A stretch of DNA of 64,000 bases from Oegoconia quadripuncta (lineage: Eukaryota; Arthropoda; Insecta; Lepidoptera; Autostichidae), in NCBI GenBank assembly GCA_949316235.1, contig OX438742.1:36276853-36340852 (forward strand). The letters run 5' to 3'. The notes under the pieces are model-generated. The model saw only the letters and a list, made by a program, of their open reading frames with translations, made no database searches and was not told where the DNA came from. The first letter of the stretch is position 1; each line of letters starts with the position of its first letter. The translations under genes and the position numbers were made by a program. Shown here one piece after another: positions 10,901 through 22,340 of this stretch.

Positions 10901-13900
10901 ATGCAATGCAAAAAATGAGGATAGGTTAGGTCATGCAATTACGTAAGTAGAGCACGCTGTGTAGTTTTCGGCACCTAAAAAGAATTGTACCAACCAACCC
11001 GTATCTTCTCGTGGGTGTCGTAATCCTTTCTTGCATGTTTCCACCCCACCACGGACGCATTTCTGCATTACGCGAAAGATGAATCGTGTATGTTGTCTCA
11101 AGCATTATTTATATGTTTGGAGCATCCAATGCTTATATTTGGGATATCTCTGATTACTCCATGTAGGATAAAAGTCGTGACGTTACGTAATGTAACATCG
11201 GGCCTAAAGGTGATTTAATTTCCTGCGGGTATAATTGATACTAATAATTTACTATCGGTACGTATGTCTACAGAATCGTCGATCAACTTATGTACACTCT
11301 GCCGAAAGGAGAAAATGAGGTGCCCATAAAGAAAATATTAGTTGCTAATGGGCTCGGCGCATGGGGAGCCGCCGGAGGACGCACAGAATTTATCAGAAAT
11401 CGGTGTCCAGTAGATCGATGTTCTTTGACAGCAGACTCTCGTGATATAGCTACTGCCGACGCCGTATTATTCAAAGACCATCACACGCCGTTCAACAGCA
11501 AACGTCCACTGAATCAGGTACTTCAATTATTCATAGTTTCTAATTAGTTACTTAGGCCCGTATTAATAAATCGTTCTTGAGATTGAGATCGCGTCAGTCT
11601 CAAGACCATTTTTTCTGATGCTGTTTTAATATGCAGCAGATTCTCGAGCGTCAACTTGAGGGCATGTCAATCTTGAGAACGGTTTATTAATACGGGCCTT
11701 AGACAACTTCATAACGTTACCCGGTAGATAAGTCGTTTTTCATTTGGCTACGAAGCAACATTATTGAATATAGGCGGCAGGACAGTATCAATGCCAGCAT
11801 CGTTCCAGTGTGATGATTAAAAGGGCTCATACCGGACTGTATTCCATATACAAACTTTCAAGTTCAATTTTAATAAACCGCTTCTAATGAAACTTTATAC
11901 GCTTATACCACAAGATCTATATATATATATTGACATCTTATGAGGGAATAAATTATATGATATGATCTAAAAATTTAATGGAGAATATTTTGGAAAAAGA
12001 GCATTGAAACTGAACTCGAGCGATTTTATGTTTTCCATAGTAACAGAAAATATGCAATATATTGTTTTAAATTAATAATCTTTATTCCAATTATTCCATT
12101 TATTGTTGATATTATTTACAATTTAAAGGCCAATTTAAATTTGTTGGTGATATAATAATGACTTTTTAATAATTTTAATAATATTTTTTTTTTTTGTGTA
12201 ATAAATTGTATAATTATTGTTCATAAATATTGTACAAATGTTAATAAATTATATGCAAATTTTATTTTATAGACGATGATTATAAACTTAGATTTAGTAA
12301 TTATATACAATTACCAGGTAAATCTAAGATTATAATTATCCACCAGGTAGAATTACGGTGGAACTAAATTGAACTAGCAATAAATTGCTTAAAATAGCTT
12401 AAAAGCTTTTTTTAAATTCGATATTTTGAAAATGTATACTACTAACTTTTTAGATCTATGTATCCTGCTTATATACCTACGTTTAAAGTTTAATTGGAAT
12501 CAGTTTTTTCATTGCTAAAAAGGACTTAAAGTTTGTATAGAATAACGTGTGAGGTAAACCCTCTCAAGAGAACAAATGTACTTTCAAAGGCACCTGTCGT
12601 ACATTTCCTGCATTATATGAAACGCTGCATAGAGGCAAGGCGGTAGTACGCAAAAAAACCCAAAAAAACGACAATATATAAACCTAATAATTTAACGACA
12701 TGTTTGGTGTAGCAGGTCGTCCGAAACCCGCTAGGCTTGTATGTATATGATGAAAGCGGTCATTTTGTACCCGAGTAATGGATGTTTTCATTTATATTAT
12801 ACATATTTACAAAATAACAACGAATATAAATCGAAAATTTAGAAAACCCTCAAGAATACAGGCGATTATACCATCCTTATGAACCAAAACAACTTTGTTA
12901 AACGTGCTAAATACTCGTATCTTCGAAACGGCTTAGCCGATTTCCATCGAACATGGTTGACCTGTACCCGAGTTTAATCTTAAATCTTGCTATAAAAAGA
13001 TAGAAAGTTTAGAAACGCTCCAATGAATATGATATCATCAAAATACCCCAAAAAACTGTGTTAACGGCGAAATACCTTTGAAACGGCTTCACCGATTTTT
13101 ATCAAACACGGCTATTAATATTGCAACCGTCGGACCACGTAAAAATTTATGCGCCCGATCGCTAAATTTCATACGAAGTAAGTGCCTAGAAGTAATGATA
13201 AGGGGATTAACGTCTATTGATAAATGGATAGACTTTTATCAAGTTACTTTATTTTACTTCTAGGGCGCTGGTGGTAAAAAACTTAGCTGTCGAACGTCAA
13301 ATTTTTACGTATGACCACGCATTACTGAGAAACATCCGGACAAAGACTGGACACACAAACACAAAACACCCAACGTTTTTGTACTGGAGTTAATTAATGT
13401 CCGGCTAATTTAACAGCGTTTTTCGAAGCCTATTATAACTAATATTATACTATCATATTCCAGATCTGGATCCTATATTATTTAGAATGCCCTTACCACA
13501 CCGCTTCGCTGCGACCAACTTCAATTGATGTGTTCAACTGGACTGCGACATACCGTCGGGATTCAGACATTGTTGCGCCCTACGAGCGGTGGGTCTACCA
13601 CGACCCTCTCATCACCGAAAAAGAGCTCGATAGAAACTATGCAGCCAATAAGACCAGAAAGGTAAATTAACACAACTATTTTATTTATCTTTACTTCGTT
13701 TCCTTCAAATCTTGCCTTTCAACTAATTTAATCTACAGGACAATAAAAGATGTTAGCTCCAGTTCCATCTCTTCAATCATAAATTCCTGATGTTGCAGGG
13801 GTACTACGCGCCAAAACCGAGAGGATTGAGGATCTATCGATTTTGAGTTAATATTATAGGTACCAATCCTGTTGCTACAGGGGTAGTGGCTGCCTTATTA

Positions 13901-16900
13901 TTATTATCTTTTGGCTAATAGATAACCGTCGTGACACTTTGCTTTGGAGGCCTGGACGCTTGACGTACGACCGAACTCTATAGTAAGGACAAAAATCGAA
14001 CATTGCACACTAAACAATCACTGGTACCATGTTTGATTGAACAGTACTGCAGTCTGTAGATTCTGTAGTGTGAGCGAGAAAACTCCTATACACATATCAC
14101 ACGAGGACGTTAAATTTTTGCCCCCGGGATATCTTGCGGCACATGCCGGCCGCCAACCTAGGGGACGAACTTTAATTAGAGGGAAGGGCACAATAGATCT
14201 GCAAGGGTTGCAGTGCTTATACTAAGATTACCCTCTCTAAAATAACAATCTAGCGTACCACTCTCCCTCAAGAGCTGAAGGCGTTTCCCTATGTTTTCTT
14301 CTAGCTTGAGTGCGTGAAGCCCGTCCAACCACTTCTGTTGGCGGGAGTTATCGTTCATTAGGTCATCGGCTATGTTCCGCTCGCCGATGGTCAGGTATTC
14401 CTGGTTCTTCAGCCTCCTTGCTCTTCTCGAAATATGATGGAAACCAATCCGGTAAGGACCCCACATTAGCGGTCGAAATTTTCATCTCGGCACCGCAATG
14501 CCTATCTTGTCATAAGCCGGGCGGTGCTGGCTTCTAGGGAAAATTTACACAGAGGGGTGAGGGTACGTGCACAGTGGAGAATCTGAAAAGGTGTTATTGG
14601 GAGGTATGTAGATAGAGACCAGAGTTAAACCTGAAATTCTAAAATGTCTTGAGATCTTTCAGGTTGTTGTCGTTACTAGTGCTAATGACGGCAACATCCT
14701 GTAATCATGTTTTTATATATCCATTCGTAGTGTGTGACAACGTGTATGTTAACAGTTAACCCGACCTAACCTAACCGGAGATATGGTATCGGTTATCCAA
14801 ATTGCAAACTTTATCAATTTCGAGCAAGACAATCGCATCGACAAGGCTCGCATCCAGCGGCTTCCCGTGATCTTTACGATTTGGTAAAGATCGCGGGAAG
14901 CCGCTGGATGCTAGCAGGGCAGGACCGATTGTTGTGGAGATCCTTGGCCTTAAAGTTAGCAATTTCCGACCTTTCCAATATCCAACTGCCCAAATCCTGG
15001 CCGAGTTTGATGCTCTATCTGTGCGACAATTGTTCATTTTACAAAGAATTGTCAAAAAGCACTCGACAACAACATATGACCCCTCTTCCTTTTCCACACG
15101 TAGACTAGCACATTTAGTCTGTCCTAGCGAATCTTTCCGCTTTGCTCACTCGCAGCGATTTTTCTGTTTTCTCGGAGCGTACCTATATAATAAAATAAAC
15201 CAACATCTGAATATCTACTCATTGAACCAAATGGAATGTAAGAAACTCACATCCAACTGGCTAAAACGCAAAACATACGATGAAACAGAAAAGTTGCTGA
15301 CAGTAGTAGCTTAGGTCCTAATTGTAAGATAATCACGCATTCTGAGTAAGTGAGTAGATAGGTAAATGTAGTAAGGTTATTTAAGAGTAAATAGGAAATG
15401 TTTTATTGTTTATTTAATTTAATTGTAAGTAATAGGTCTCATTATTTTTGTTTTAGCAATCGTGTTGCCTAAGACACAAGTAAACATTTACTTAGTTTAG
15501 GTAACATAATATAGCATTATTTGAACTATGTTACTATAGAATAAGTCATGTATTTAGGTTAATTTTTATACTGAAATAAATTTTATCTTATCTTATCTTA
15601 TCTTGGGGGAGGCCTTTGCCCAGCAGTGGACGTTTTTCAGCTAATATGATGATGATGAATTAATTCTGCAGGTGGCGTGGTTCGTATCGAACTGCCACGC
15701 GCGCAATCGGCGGCTGCAGTACGCACGTCAACTCTCCAAGTTCATTCCTGTCGACATTTATGGCGCATGCGGCTCTCATCACTGTCCGCGAGCTGACCCC
15801 AACTGCTTAGAAATGCTCGACAAAGATTACAAATTCTACCTCGCCTTTGAAAACTCAAATTGTCGTGATTATATCACGGAAAAGTTTTTTGTTAATGGAC
15901 TTCAGTAAGTTTAATTTAGTATCTGTGTACCGATTTTGCGAGTGAAATATGCAAGTGTAGAACCTCAAAAATCGGCTCCATGAATAAAGGGTAACACACA
16001 ACATAGAGTCCTACTCATACTTTTAGATATACGAGTAGGTATCATTAGTTTGTATCTGCAGCATTTTTAAATAAATTGCCAGTATTATACCTATATTTAT
16101 ACAAACACTATTATTATTATGATATTAAATTATATTACAATATTGTCAATTTAATTAACTGCATATTCCCACAGAATTACTTTACCTACTAGCTGTCTAT
16201 AGCAGCTTTTCTATTAGAAACGCGGACATATCAGTCGACTCTTTCCCTCATAAAATTTTGCTATCACAGCGAGTACAGTCATTATCTTTTTTTATTTCAG
16301 TGTTAGTTATCGACATTTATAGATCCCAAAAATTTCAAGTGTCTTGACTCTTGTCAAAAAAATAACCAATATTATCACTTATTGAAATTCAAACATGTTT
16401 TTTAACTACTTTGTTAGTTATATGTTTACCAAGTGAGAACAAGCGACAAGAAACTCTGTAACAACATAATTTTTAATACGTAAATTTTGCTAAAACAAAA
16501 CAAAAATTAATAAAAAAAATGTAGAAAGTGTGAAAATCGCTGAGCAGGTTAATTAATTAAGGTTAATTAATTAATTAATCCCTTATCGCCTAGCCTTCAT
16601 ATGCAGCTTCTTATTATTGATATAAATAGTCAGAATTTTGTACGTACAAACTCATAGCAATTTTGAATTTATTTAAATAAATAATTTGTATGCGGATTGG
16701 TGGATTTCGTATCAGAAAAAATATAACCGCCCCTTTATAGGCCACCGACCTTTTGCCGTGCCTACAAAGCACGGAAGCACTTGTAAGTAAATGCCACTAA
16801 TGGTCACCCATAGCTCCAAACGTTGCTGAGCTTTGCTAATCGAAAAGAAATTGCGAATACGACTGAATGATGAAATGAACGTCAAATGCTTCTATTAACT

Positions 16901-18206
16901 ACGAAAATCAACCGATAAACCTCCCACTGCAGAACGCGGATACCAATGCAAGACGTTACTAATCCATTATAAGCGAGACCAACGCGATTTGCCTACTTAC
17001 TCTTTATTCTTTATTGCACAAGAAATACAAACCGATTACAGTCAGAAAAAATGTACAACGGTGAGCTTATCTCTAAAGAGATCTCTTCTAGCCAACCCCA
17101 CTGGGGGTTAGAAACGTTACACTGAATAAATTAAATATGCGGGAATCAAAAAATTATGTAGGTACGAACAAACAAACAAACAAAACAAAATATTCTTTAT
17201 TGTACAACAATAAGAAGCATAAAAATAAATAAGAAAAAGAGCATAGTACAATTTGGCGGCCTTATCACTAAAAGCGATCTCTTCCAGGCAACCTTTGGGT
17301 TAGGAAGCATTATGCACACTAGCTACCTACTATAATAGATAATTGTGAAATAAATACATTGAATAATAAACTACTTAAAATATTATAAACAAATAACTAA
17401 ATACGTGAATATGTATGAAAAGAAATTTAACATGTTCGTGGTTTGTTTTCTTACTTGTACACATCTTTACAGACACGATGTGTTGCCGATAGTGATGGGC
17501 GCTCGTGCAGATGAGTACGCAGCGGTGGCACCACATAACTCTTATGTTCACGTAGAAGAATTCGCCGGCGCAGAAGAGCTTGCCGCTTATCTAAGGAGAT
17601 TGGATGAAGACGACGTCCTTTACAATTCCTATTTCAAGTGGAAGGTTAGTTTTACTACTACTAGTGCACTGTATCTAATTGCAATGGAAAATACAAAAAC
17701 TGAACTGAAACATTCATACTTTAGATACTTTTAAATGTATCAGTTTAAATTTAGCAGATGGCCAATATGTGAATAGTTTTATCCTGTGTTTTGGAGATAT
17801 AAAATGAGGCTTAGCCCTCATGAACGATTGACGGGCATCGGCGTCATCAAATCCCCCTACCTATATTGAGAGAATAGAATATAAAACGCACTAAAAATAG
17901 CACGGGAAGGTCTCATATTATATCGTTCCTGTGCCAGTATTTGCTCTTCCTCAATTCAAATTCCGGCGTTACCTACTTTACGCCTATTTCCTCTTGTGCA
18001 TTATAGATTATCCTATGTTCTAGGGCACCGGGGAATTCATAAATACGTTTTTCTTCTGTCGTGTGTGCGCGATGCTGCATGCCAACGACGGACGGCAGCG
18101 CACAGCGCACTACACCGACGTGCAGTCGTGGTGGCGCGAGCGCGCCTGCACGCGCGGCGACTGGCGGGCCACCAGCGCGCCTCGCGACAGCAGAGACAAC
18201 GGCTAA
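7738..18206 (+). CDS. FucTA: Alpha-1,3-fucosyltransferase A (core N-glycan type), 7 coding exons
   Basis: The enzyme transfers fucose from GDP-fucose, most likely to the innermost GlcNAc of N-glycans in the Golgi. The coding join is 7738-7911, 10129-10277, 11274-11517, 13464-13661, 15672-15904, 17473-17644 and 18024-18206. This gives 1353 nt and 450 residues, with every junction GT-AG and in phase. Residues 1-11 are basic and cytoplasmic, about 12-28 form the signal anchor, and a proline-rich stem follows. The family signatures are visible: FNWTATYRRDSD in exon 4, FENSNCRDYITEKF (about 314-327) continuing into LPIVMGA across exons 5/6, and CRVC in the last exon. This order and length fit the insect FucTA group rather than FucTB-D, though the sub-family call needs a tree. 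Both termini are present and no breaks are seen, so the gene appears functional. Six introns of 379-2217 nt carry MITEs, SINEs and nested LINEs. Confidence 0.93.
7841..8275 (+). repeat. Tandem triplication of exon 1 end and its splice donor
   Basis: Three diverged copies of about 150 bp contain CCCGCTCTG, the ACGATTC(A/G)CAACTT block, a GT donor and ATTATAAGTTGTA. Donors lie near 7912, 8073 and about 8200. The first is used in the gene model. The second is AG|GTAAAG in a different phase (2), so its use would shift exon 2 out of frame to an early stop. Confidence 0.75.
8392..8542. mobile_element. MITE-like inverted-repeat element in FucTA intron 1
   Basis: The left end GGCCCGTATTACAAAATGTT and right end AACATTCTGAAATAAGTGCC are imperfect inverted repeats. 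The ends resemble the better preserved element at 11555-11698. Confidence 0.5.
8543..9603. other. FucTA intron 1 interior, nothing recognised
   Basis: AT-rich intronic sequence without a supported gene, repeat or motif. Confidence 0.4.
9604..9715 (-). repeat. SINE family B fragment, reverse
   Basis: Only the 3' part of the SINE is present: ATGCACAATGAGTTAGCAC at the tail end, then the GATGTTAAG and CTATCTTATCTGTGACAA segments in reverse. It is 5'-truncated. Confidence 0.65.
10129..10277 (+). CDS. FucTA: FucTA coding exon 2: stem region
   Basis: Acceptor TGTTTTCAG is followed by codons for NLDVESEEPP. It encodes hydrophilic stem residues 59-107 with Trp/Pro-rich text (RRPWFMRGGEQRPW). It ends AG|GTACAT in phase 2, which matches the next exon. 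Confidence 0.85.
11274..11517 (+). CDS. FucTA: FucTA coding exon 3: N-terminal catalytic subdomain
   Basis: It encodes residues 108-189, including KKILVANGLGAWG, CPVDRCSLT and ADAVLFKDHH. These correspond to the first Rossmann-like half of the fucosyltransferase fold. The acceptor is CTACAG and the donor CAG|GTACTT, phase 0. Confidence 0.9.
11555..11698. mobile_element. MITE with long inverted termini in FucTA intron 3
   Basis: GGCCCGTATTAATAAATCGT at the left matches the reverse complement of the right end with about two mismatches over 30 bases. The element is 144 bp, has no ORF, and is flanked by TTA on both sides (11552-11554 and 11699-11701), a likely target duplication. Confidence 0.75.
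12695..12815 (+). repeat. SINE family A fragment
   Basis: GTTTGGTGTAGCAGG and CCCGAGTAATGGATGTTTTC match family A in order, with an internal deletion that removes most of the head. Confidence 0.5.
13464..13661 (+). CDS. FucTA: FucTA coding exon 4: FNWT..YRRDSD motif
   Basis: It encodes residues 190-255 (IWILYYLECPYHT through NKTRK) in exactly 66 codons, in phase 0 at both ends. It holds the conserved FNWTATYRRDSD block and two potential N-glycosylation sequons (NWT and NKT). Confidence 0.92.
14000..14760. other. Unidentified, relatively GC-rich intronic segment
   Basis: Overlapping short frames occur on both strands (for example 14176-14466 on the minus strand, rich in Arg and Leu), but none matches a family I recognise. 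It lies inside FucTA intron 4 beside retroposon debris, so a degraded mobile element is likelier than a gene. Confidence 0.3.
14844..14945 (+). repeat. Head-to-head RTE-type LINE 3' tails (inverted repeat)
   Basis: The right arm (14884-14914) carries AAGATCGCGGGAAGCCGCTG, the typical 3' coding tail of lepidopteran RTE-like LINEs. The left arm (14844-14875) is its reverse complement with two mismatches, separated by an 8-base loop. The plus-strand tail is interrupted at about 14945 by another element and resumes at 15604. Confidence 0.65.
14946..15603 (+). mobile_element. LINE 3' fragment (reverse-transcriptase C terminus, UTR, TTATC tail) nested in an RTE tail
   Basis: An open frame to the TAG/TTAG region at 15312-15314 encodes a LINE C terminus: VRQLFILQRIVKKHS, then SQRFFCFLGAYLYNKINQ, and YDETEKLL at the end. 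An AT-rich 3' UTR follows, then AATAAATTTTATC and a short TTATC run. The flanking RTE tail reads across the insertion (ATCCTTGG on the left, CTTGGGGGAGGCC on the right). I infer a 5'-truncated CR1/Jockey-superfamily retroposon; the exact clade is open. Confidence 0.65.
15604..15660 (+). repeat. Resumption of the interrupted RTE-type tail
   Basis: GGGGGAGGCCTTTGCCCAGCAGTGGACG followed by CAGCTAATATGATGATGATG is the downstream half of the tail that broke off at 14945. A related full tail stands at 32370-32480. Confidence 0.65.
15672..15904 (+). CDS. FucTA: FucTA coding exon 5: alpha-3-FucT donor-binding motif
   Basis: It encodes residues 256-332, from VAWFVSNC to the start of the Gln codon. 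YKFYLAFENSNCRDYITEKF is the hallmark of the family's GDP-fucose site, and VDIYGACG precedes it. The donor is CA|GTAAGT in phase 2. This exon has no ATG near its 5' end and opens directly at the acceptor TCTGCAG. Confidence 0.93.
16995..17310 (-). repeat. Two reverse non-LTR 3'-end-like repeats in FucTA intron 5
   Basis: Two adjacent reversed segments begin with CTTTATT(G)CAC/GTAC and contain ATCTCTTC(T/C)AG. The second (about 17170-17310) shares TTGGCGGCCTTATCACTAAA with 2905-3110. Confidence 0.5.
17473..17644 (+). CDS. FucTA: FucTA coding exon 6
   Basis: It completes the Gln codon begun in exon 5 and continues HDVLPIVMGA, then acidic helices, to SYFKWK (residue 390). The donor is AAG|GTTAGT, phase 0. 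Confidence 0.9.
18024..18206 (+). CDS. FucTA: FucTA coding exon 7 with stop
   Basis: It encodes residues 391-450 and the TAA at 18204-18206. It contains GTGEFINTFFFCRVC and WWRERACTRGDW, the Cys-rich C-terminal block of core-type enzymes. It is GC-rich compared with its surroundings, as is exon 1. Confidence 0.9.
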   Translation, partial: GTGEFINTFFFCRVCAMLHANDGRQRTAHYTDVQSWWRERACTRGDWRATSAPRDSRDNG

Positions 18207-18753
18207 CCAACGTTCAACCCGGCCCTAGCACGAATTTACTTCGTTCTCGTACGGTGACGTAGGTAACGTAGTAAGCTAGTGATATTTAATGGGTTTCTTT
18301 GTTTAATTTACGCACCCTAGATGGCGCTGTCATGGGTAAATTCACTCGGTATGTTAACGGGAACGTTAATATAGAAATTCGTGCTAGGTCCGTGAACTAC
18401 AAATTTTTGGATCGATTTATAGATTAACGCTCGCTCCTGACAGATTTATCTATGCAATGGACAGCATGACAAGCGTAACACTAACCTTAGAAACCGTAGA
18501 GGTTGCTACGTTTGTTAGTCTGTCTACTGTACCTCGCTCAGTAAGTGCCGTACGTATTTAGACGACTAAATATATTTTGGTGGTATTGTAATCAATTGAT
18601 ATATATTTTCGCACTGTAGACATATGCCGTGCGCTACGCTTAGGGAATGTCGGTCATCGGATGTGGGGACGTAGTCCGGAACGTAGAGCAACTTAGTGTT
18701 GGAGCAAAAAACGCGTAGGTTCTAACTTTCTTTAATATGCCATTTATAACGTA

Positions 18754-18759
18754 ATAAAT
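18754..18759 (+). terminator. Possible polyadenylation signal of FucTA
   Basis: This is the first AATAAA I see after the stop codon, about 550 bases downstream. It lies in a repeated segment, so the assignment is weak. Confidence 0.25.
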
Positions 18760-19032
18760 AATTCTAAGGTACCACCAATATTTAGGTAAACGTACCTATC
18801 TATGAACCCGATCGGATCGAAATTTCTGTGGATATTAAAATTATTGTATACCATAGGTATACTGCAATAATAATTAAGTTAGTAACTCGCTAGTACCCCA
18901 CAATCACGATTAGTCGAACTTCATATTGTACATCATTGATAATTTAAAAATGGTCATTCATCACCACTCATCCTACACCTGAGGAAACACCAATCATTTA
19001 AACATTACTTAAATATTATAGATATGGTTATA

Positions 19033-19372
19033 ACCGCCTCCGTGGCTCAATGTAAACAACATTGGGTTTACGATTCGGAGATCGCGGGATCGATCCCCAG
19101 CGGGGTACATGTTTAAGTGCTCGGTTTGCTTGGTGGTAGGGCATTTTAAATGTCCGCCTGGCTAGCTACCACCATCTTATCGAAATGTGCCGCCAAGAAG
19201 CAATGTTAATAGCATTGTTGTGTTCCGGTTGTCACAGATAAGATAGCCAGTCCCCCAAACGTGTTGGGGTTTCCGGGTCAGTACGCTTCCACCTTCGACC
19301 TCATCTTCATTTAACATCAGGTCTGATTGAGGTCAAGTACCAACCCGTTATGCATTAAAAAAAATGTATGAA
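19033..19372 (+). repeat. SINE family B, near full length
   Basis: This is the best-preserved family B copy: intact tRNA-like head, the GGTGGTAGGG / CTACCACC pair, CATTGTTGTGTTCCGGTTGT and a poly(A)-rich end after CCCGTTATGCAT. The orthologous point in copy C (about 22170) is empty. Confidence 0.85.
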
Positions 19373-19469
19373 TGACCATTTTTTAATTCGAACAATGTAA
19401 GAGATATGTGAAGTGAAGCCCTAAGTAGATACAGCTAGATATATTTACAAATTAAAATATTACAAAAGT

Positions 19470-19860
19470 ATTATAAGACAAAGTTTAGGTATGACTGACC
19501 ATTTTTGCAATTTGAATAAATTAGAAACTCGCTAGTATCTCTACATCACGATAAGTCGTACTTCATACACATTTTTAGGTAGCCACTTCAATCATAAATA
19601 ATTTATGAATGGTATTCATCTTTTATCACATGAGTATCACCAATCATTATGAATGATGAAATCGATGTATGAATGACCATTTTTTAAATTTGAACAATAA
19701 AAGATTGAAGGGCTGCCCTAAGTAGCTACAGCTAGATATCTTTACAAAGTCACCCGCATTCATATATGGCTCTTATGAAGCAGCAAATAGGTATATCTTT
19801 CAATTTAATTGTGAACATTACGTTATAAGGTAAAGGAATCTGACGGTTAATTAATGTTAA
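19470..19860 (+). repeat. Duplicated intergenic segment, copy B (partial)
   Basis: It contains the CTCGCTAGTA, CATCACGATAAGTCG, GTATGAATGACCATTTTTTA and AAGTAGCTACAGCTAGATAT blocks in the same order as copies A and C. Confidence 0.6.
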
Positions 19861-20900
19861 AGCTCCTCTTACGGAGGCACATGGCAACATTTGAAAGTAA
19901 GAAAGAAGAATAAGAATTTGTAATTATCATAGCAGGTGTAAAAATAGATTTTCGGTAAATAGGCATATAAAATTTTAAATTGCTTCTGATACTATGGTAC
20001 GTTACAGACTTTACTTTAGAGCCAATTACGGCGGTAGGGTTCCTAATACGGAGGGTGAGAAAGTAAAATTTAATGTGGTTCTGTACAGTAAATGCAATTC
20101 CTCCTAATAAATATTATAAATGCGAAAATGACAATGACAATATTTCTGTTGTTTGTAGGGAACTCTAAAATATAAAATTTGATATCCATGTTACTCTATA
20201 ATAGGTTCTATGAAGCTCCTTTTACGGAGACATGTCCGCTGTAATAAGAAGTCTTACAGCCCAACAAGGAGGCATCAAAAAATTCCTACCTCCATAATAG
20301 GAGAACTAATATCCTAATCTGACCCACCAAAATTTCAATACAAAAACAATGTAAGTAACTTAGTCGAACAATAATATTTTTTTTTGTTAAGATACCATGT
20401 AAAACGTAAGCTATGCAAAATTATTTCTTTTTCATAAATTAATTTGAATTGGATTTCTAGTGGACAAAAGATCCATCACAAAAAGGTTTTTATTTTGTGA
20501 GATTAAACATTGTTTCTAATAATAATAAATTTAGAATTAAATATAATAAATTAAATAAGTTATTATAATGAAAGATATTATAAGCAAATAAATATGACGC
20601 ACTTACCTAATGCGCTCCGCGTTTGTATGAGCGCCGCCCCGCTGATTTAAGTATGGGCGCTTGGGCGCGCCCCCGCTACGTACTTTGTGATGTTGCCTTT
20701 GTGTTATATTTGCCATCTGTCTGCCATATGCCATGAAGTAAAAAATTTTAATAAATTCTATTTTGGTGTAATTAAATTTAGTTAAACGAGAACACAAAAA
20801 TAAAAATACCGCCGTATTTGGAGCCGATTTTTACTGCTGCCGTAGTAGGAGCTTTTAACTTAGTACCTACTGGTATGCCGTTATGATAAAACATTGGTTT

Positions 20901-21045
20901 CGATTCGGATGTACACCAACTAAACTAAATTAAACTAAAACCAGTTTTAAAGTAGTACTGTCTCTTTCTCCTTTGAACAGTACGATGCGACGGCATCACT
21001 CCAAAACTGGTTTTAGTTTAGTTTAGTTGGTGTACATCCGAATCG
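20901..21045. mobile_element. Fold-back (hairpin) MITE
   Basis: The left arm 20901-20948 (from CGATTCGGATGTACACCAAC) and right arm 21003-21045 (ending GTTGGTGTACATCCGAATCG) are perfect inverted repeats except for a 5-base gap. They enclose a loop of about 54 bases. There is no coding content. Confidence 0.8.
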
Positions 21046-21279
21046 ACACCATTGTTATGATATTTTATTACTATTATGATTGATTATGTGTACCCTAAGT
21101 TCATAATTCAACAAACTAGTTTTTATACAACTATAATAGACCACATGCAAAAAATTATGATATATTTTCGGTATTTAGAAGTAAAAGAGGTTATTGTCCC
21201 AGAAACAACGTATATTTCAACCTATTTCATTGACAGCAACATCCTTATTTGTTACCCAAGCGATAACCCTTAAGGATAT

Positions 21280-21760
21280 CACCACCGCCCACCGGGCCGA
21301 GGGGTCTTGTGGTTTTGTCGCAGTCTTCTACCGACTAAAACCCCAGCAGTAGTAGCATGACAAACACGCTAAACGTTTATGCCGCGCGAGATAAAATTTG
21401 TCCTGCTCATTCGTTTGGACAAAATTACAACTACTCAACTTTCACTCCTAAGTTGCGCGTGTGAAACGATGCTGAGGGTGTTTATGATGACGATGATTAC
21501 GGGGCCGAAAAACACCAACACGACCCTGACAGAGCTGCTCCTGCTTGGGCGGGGTGCCTGCACATGCTCCCAACCTACGGTGCTCTGGAACCCGGAGCGC
21601 CTTCCAGCTCAGGAAATCTCAGGGCGGATTGTAGACCATGCCTCTCACTGCCAATCAGGACATTGACCAGGGCCGAGAGATCTCCTCGGCGCGGTGTTCC
21701 GCCCAGGCTAGGCACTTCCGCGCACGTGTGTTGCGCCGTCTATAACAGCACGCCTATAGC
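21280..21760. other. GC-rich unidentified segment
   Basis: It is clearly more GC-rich than its surroundings, with short open frames on the plus strand (21379-21666 and 21564-21857) that I do not recognise. It is probably a retroposon relic, but no diagnostic motif is visible. Confidence 0.35.
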
Positions 21761-21879
21761 GGCAGATAGACCCTACCAATTTGAACTTTTATTGCTAAAA
21801 CAGAAACTATTGCATATTTATTTACATATGGTTGAGTATAGCTTGTATGAAAACTAGTTCAGTAGGTACTATCCAATTG

Positions 21880-22340
21880 TCTTAATAAATAACTCTAAGA
21901 GACCACTAATATTTAGGTAAACGTATCTATAAACCCGGCTGGTTCAAAATACTGTGGATATTAAAATTATTGTATACCATAGGTATATCACCGCAATAAT
22001 AATTAAGTTAGTAATTCGCTAGTACCCTACATCACGATTAATCGAACTTCATACATAATGCTAGGTAGCTAGTTCAATCATTGATTATTTAAGAATGGTC
22101 ATTCATCATCAGTCGACCATAACATAAGCATCACCAATCGTTTAAAACGTTACTTAAATATTATAAGTAGATAAAATTTATGTATGAATGACCATTTTTG
22201 AAATTCGAACAATGAAAGAGTGATATGAAGCCGTAAGTAGCTACAAATTAGTCACGTCATTTAAATATGGCACTCAGCAAGCTGCAATAATATCTTTCCA
22301 TTAAATTCTAAACATTAACATCAATGAGAATTTGACGTTT
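21880..22340 (+). repeat. Duplicated intergenic segment, copy C (SINE-free)
   Basis: It is collinear with copy A (18745-19440) but lacks the SINE at the junction AAATATTATAAGT / ATGTATGAATGACC. Confidence 0.7.

Larger units (their letters stand above)
18745..19440 (+). repeat. Duplicated intergenic segment, copy A (interrupted by a SINE)
   Basis: It shares ATATTTAGGTAAACGTA, GGATATTAAAATTATTGTAT and CGAACTTCATA in order with copies at about 19470-19860 (partial) and 21880-22340. A family B SINE (19033-19372) interrupts this copy only. Confidence 0.7.

Noticed and set aside
14176..14466. Minus-strand 96-codon frame in FucTA intron 4
   Set aside because: There is no recognisable domain, no splice context, and retroposon debris lies nearby. 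It is listed only as an unidentified segment.
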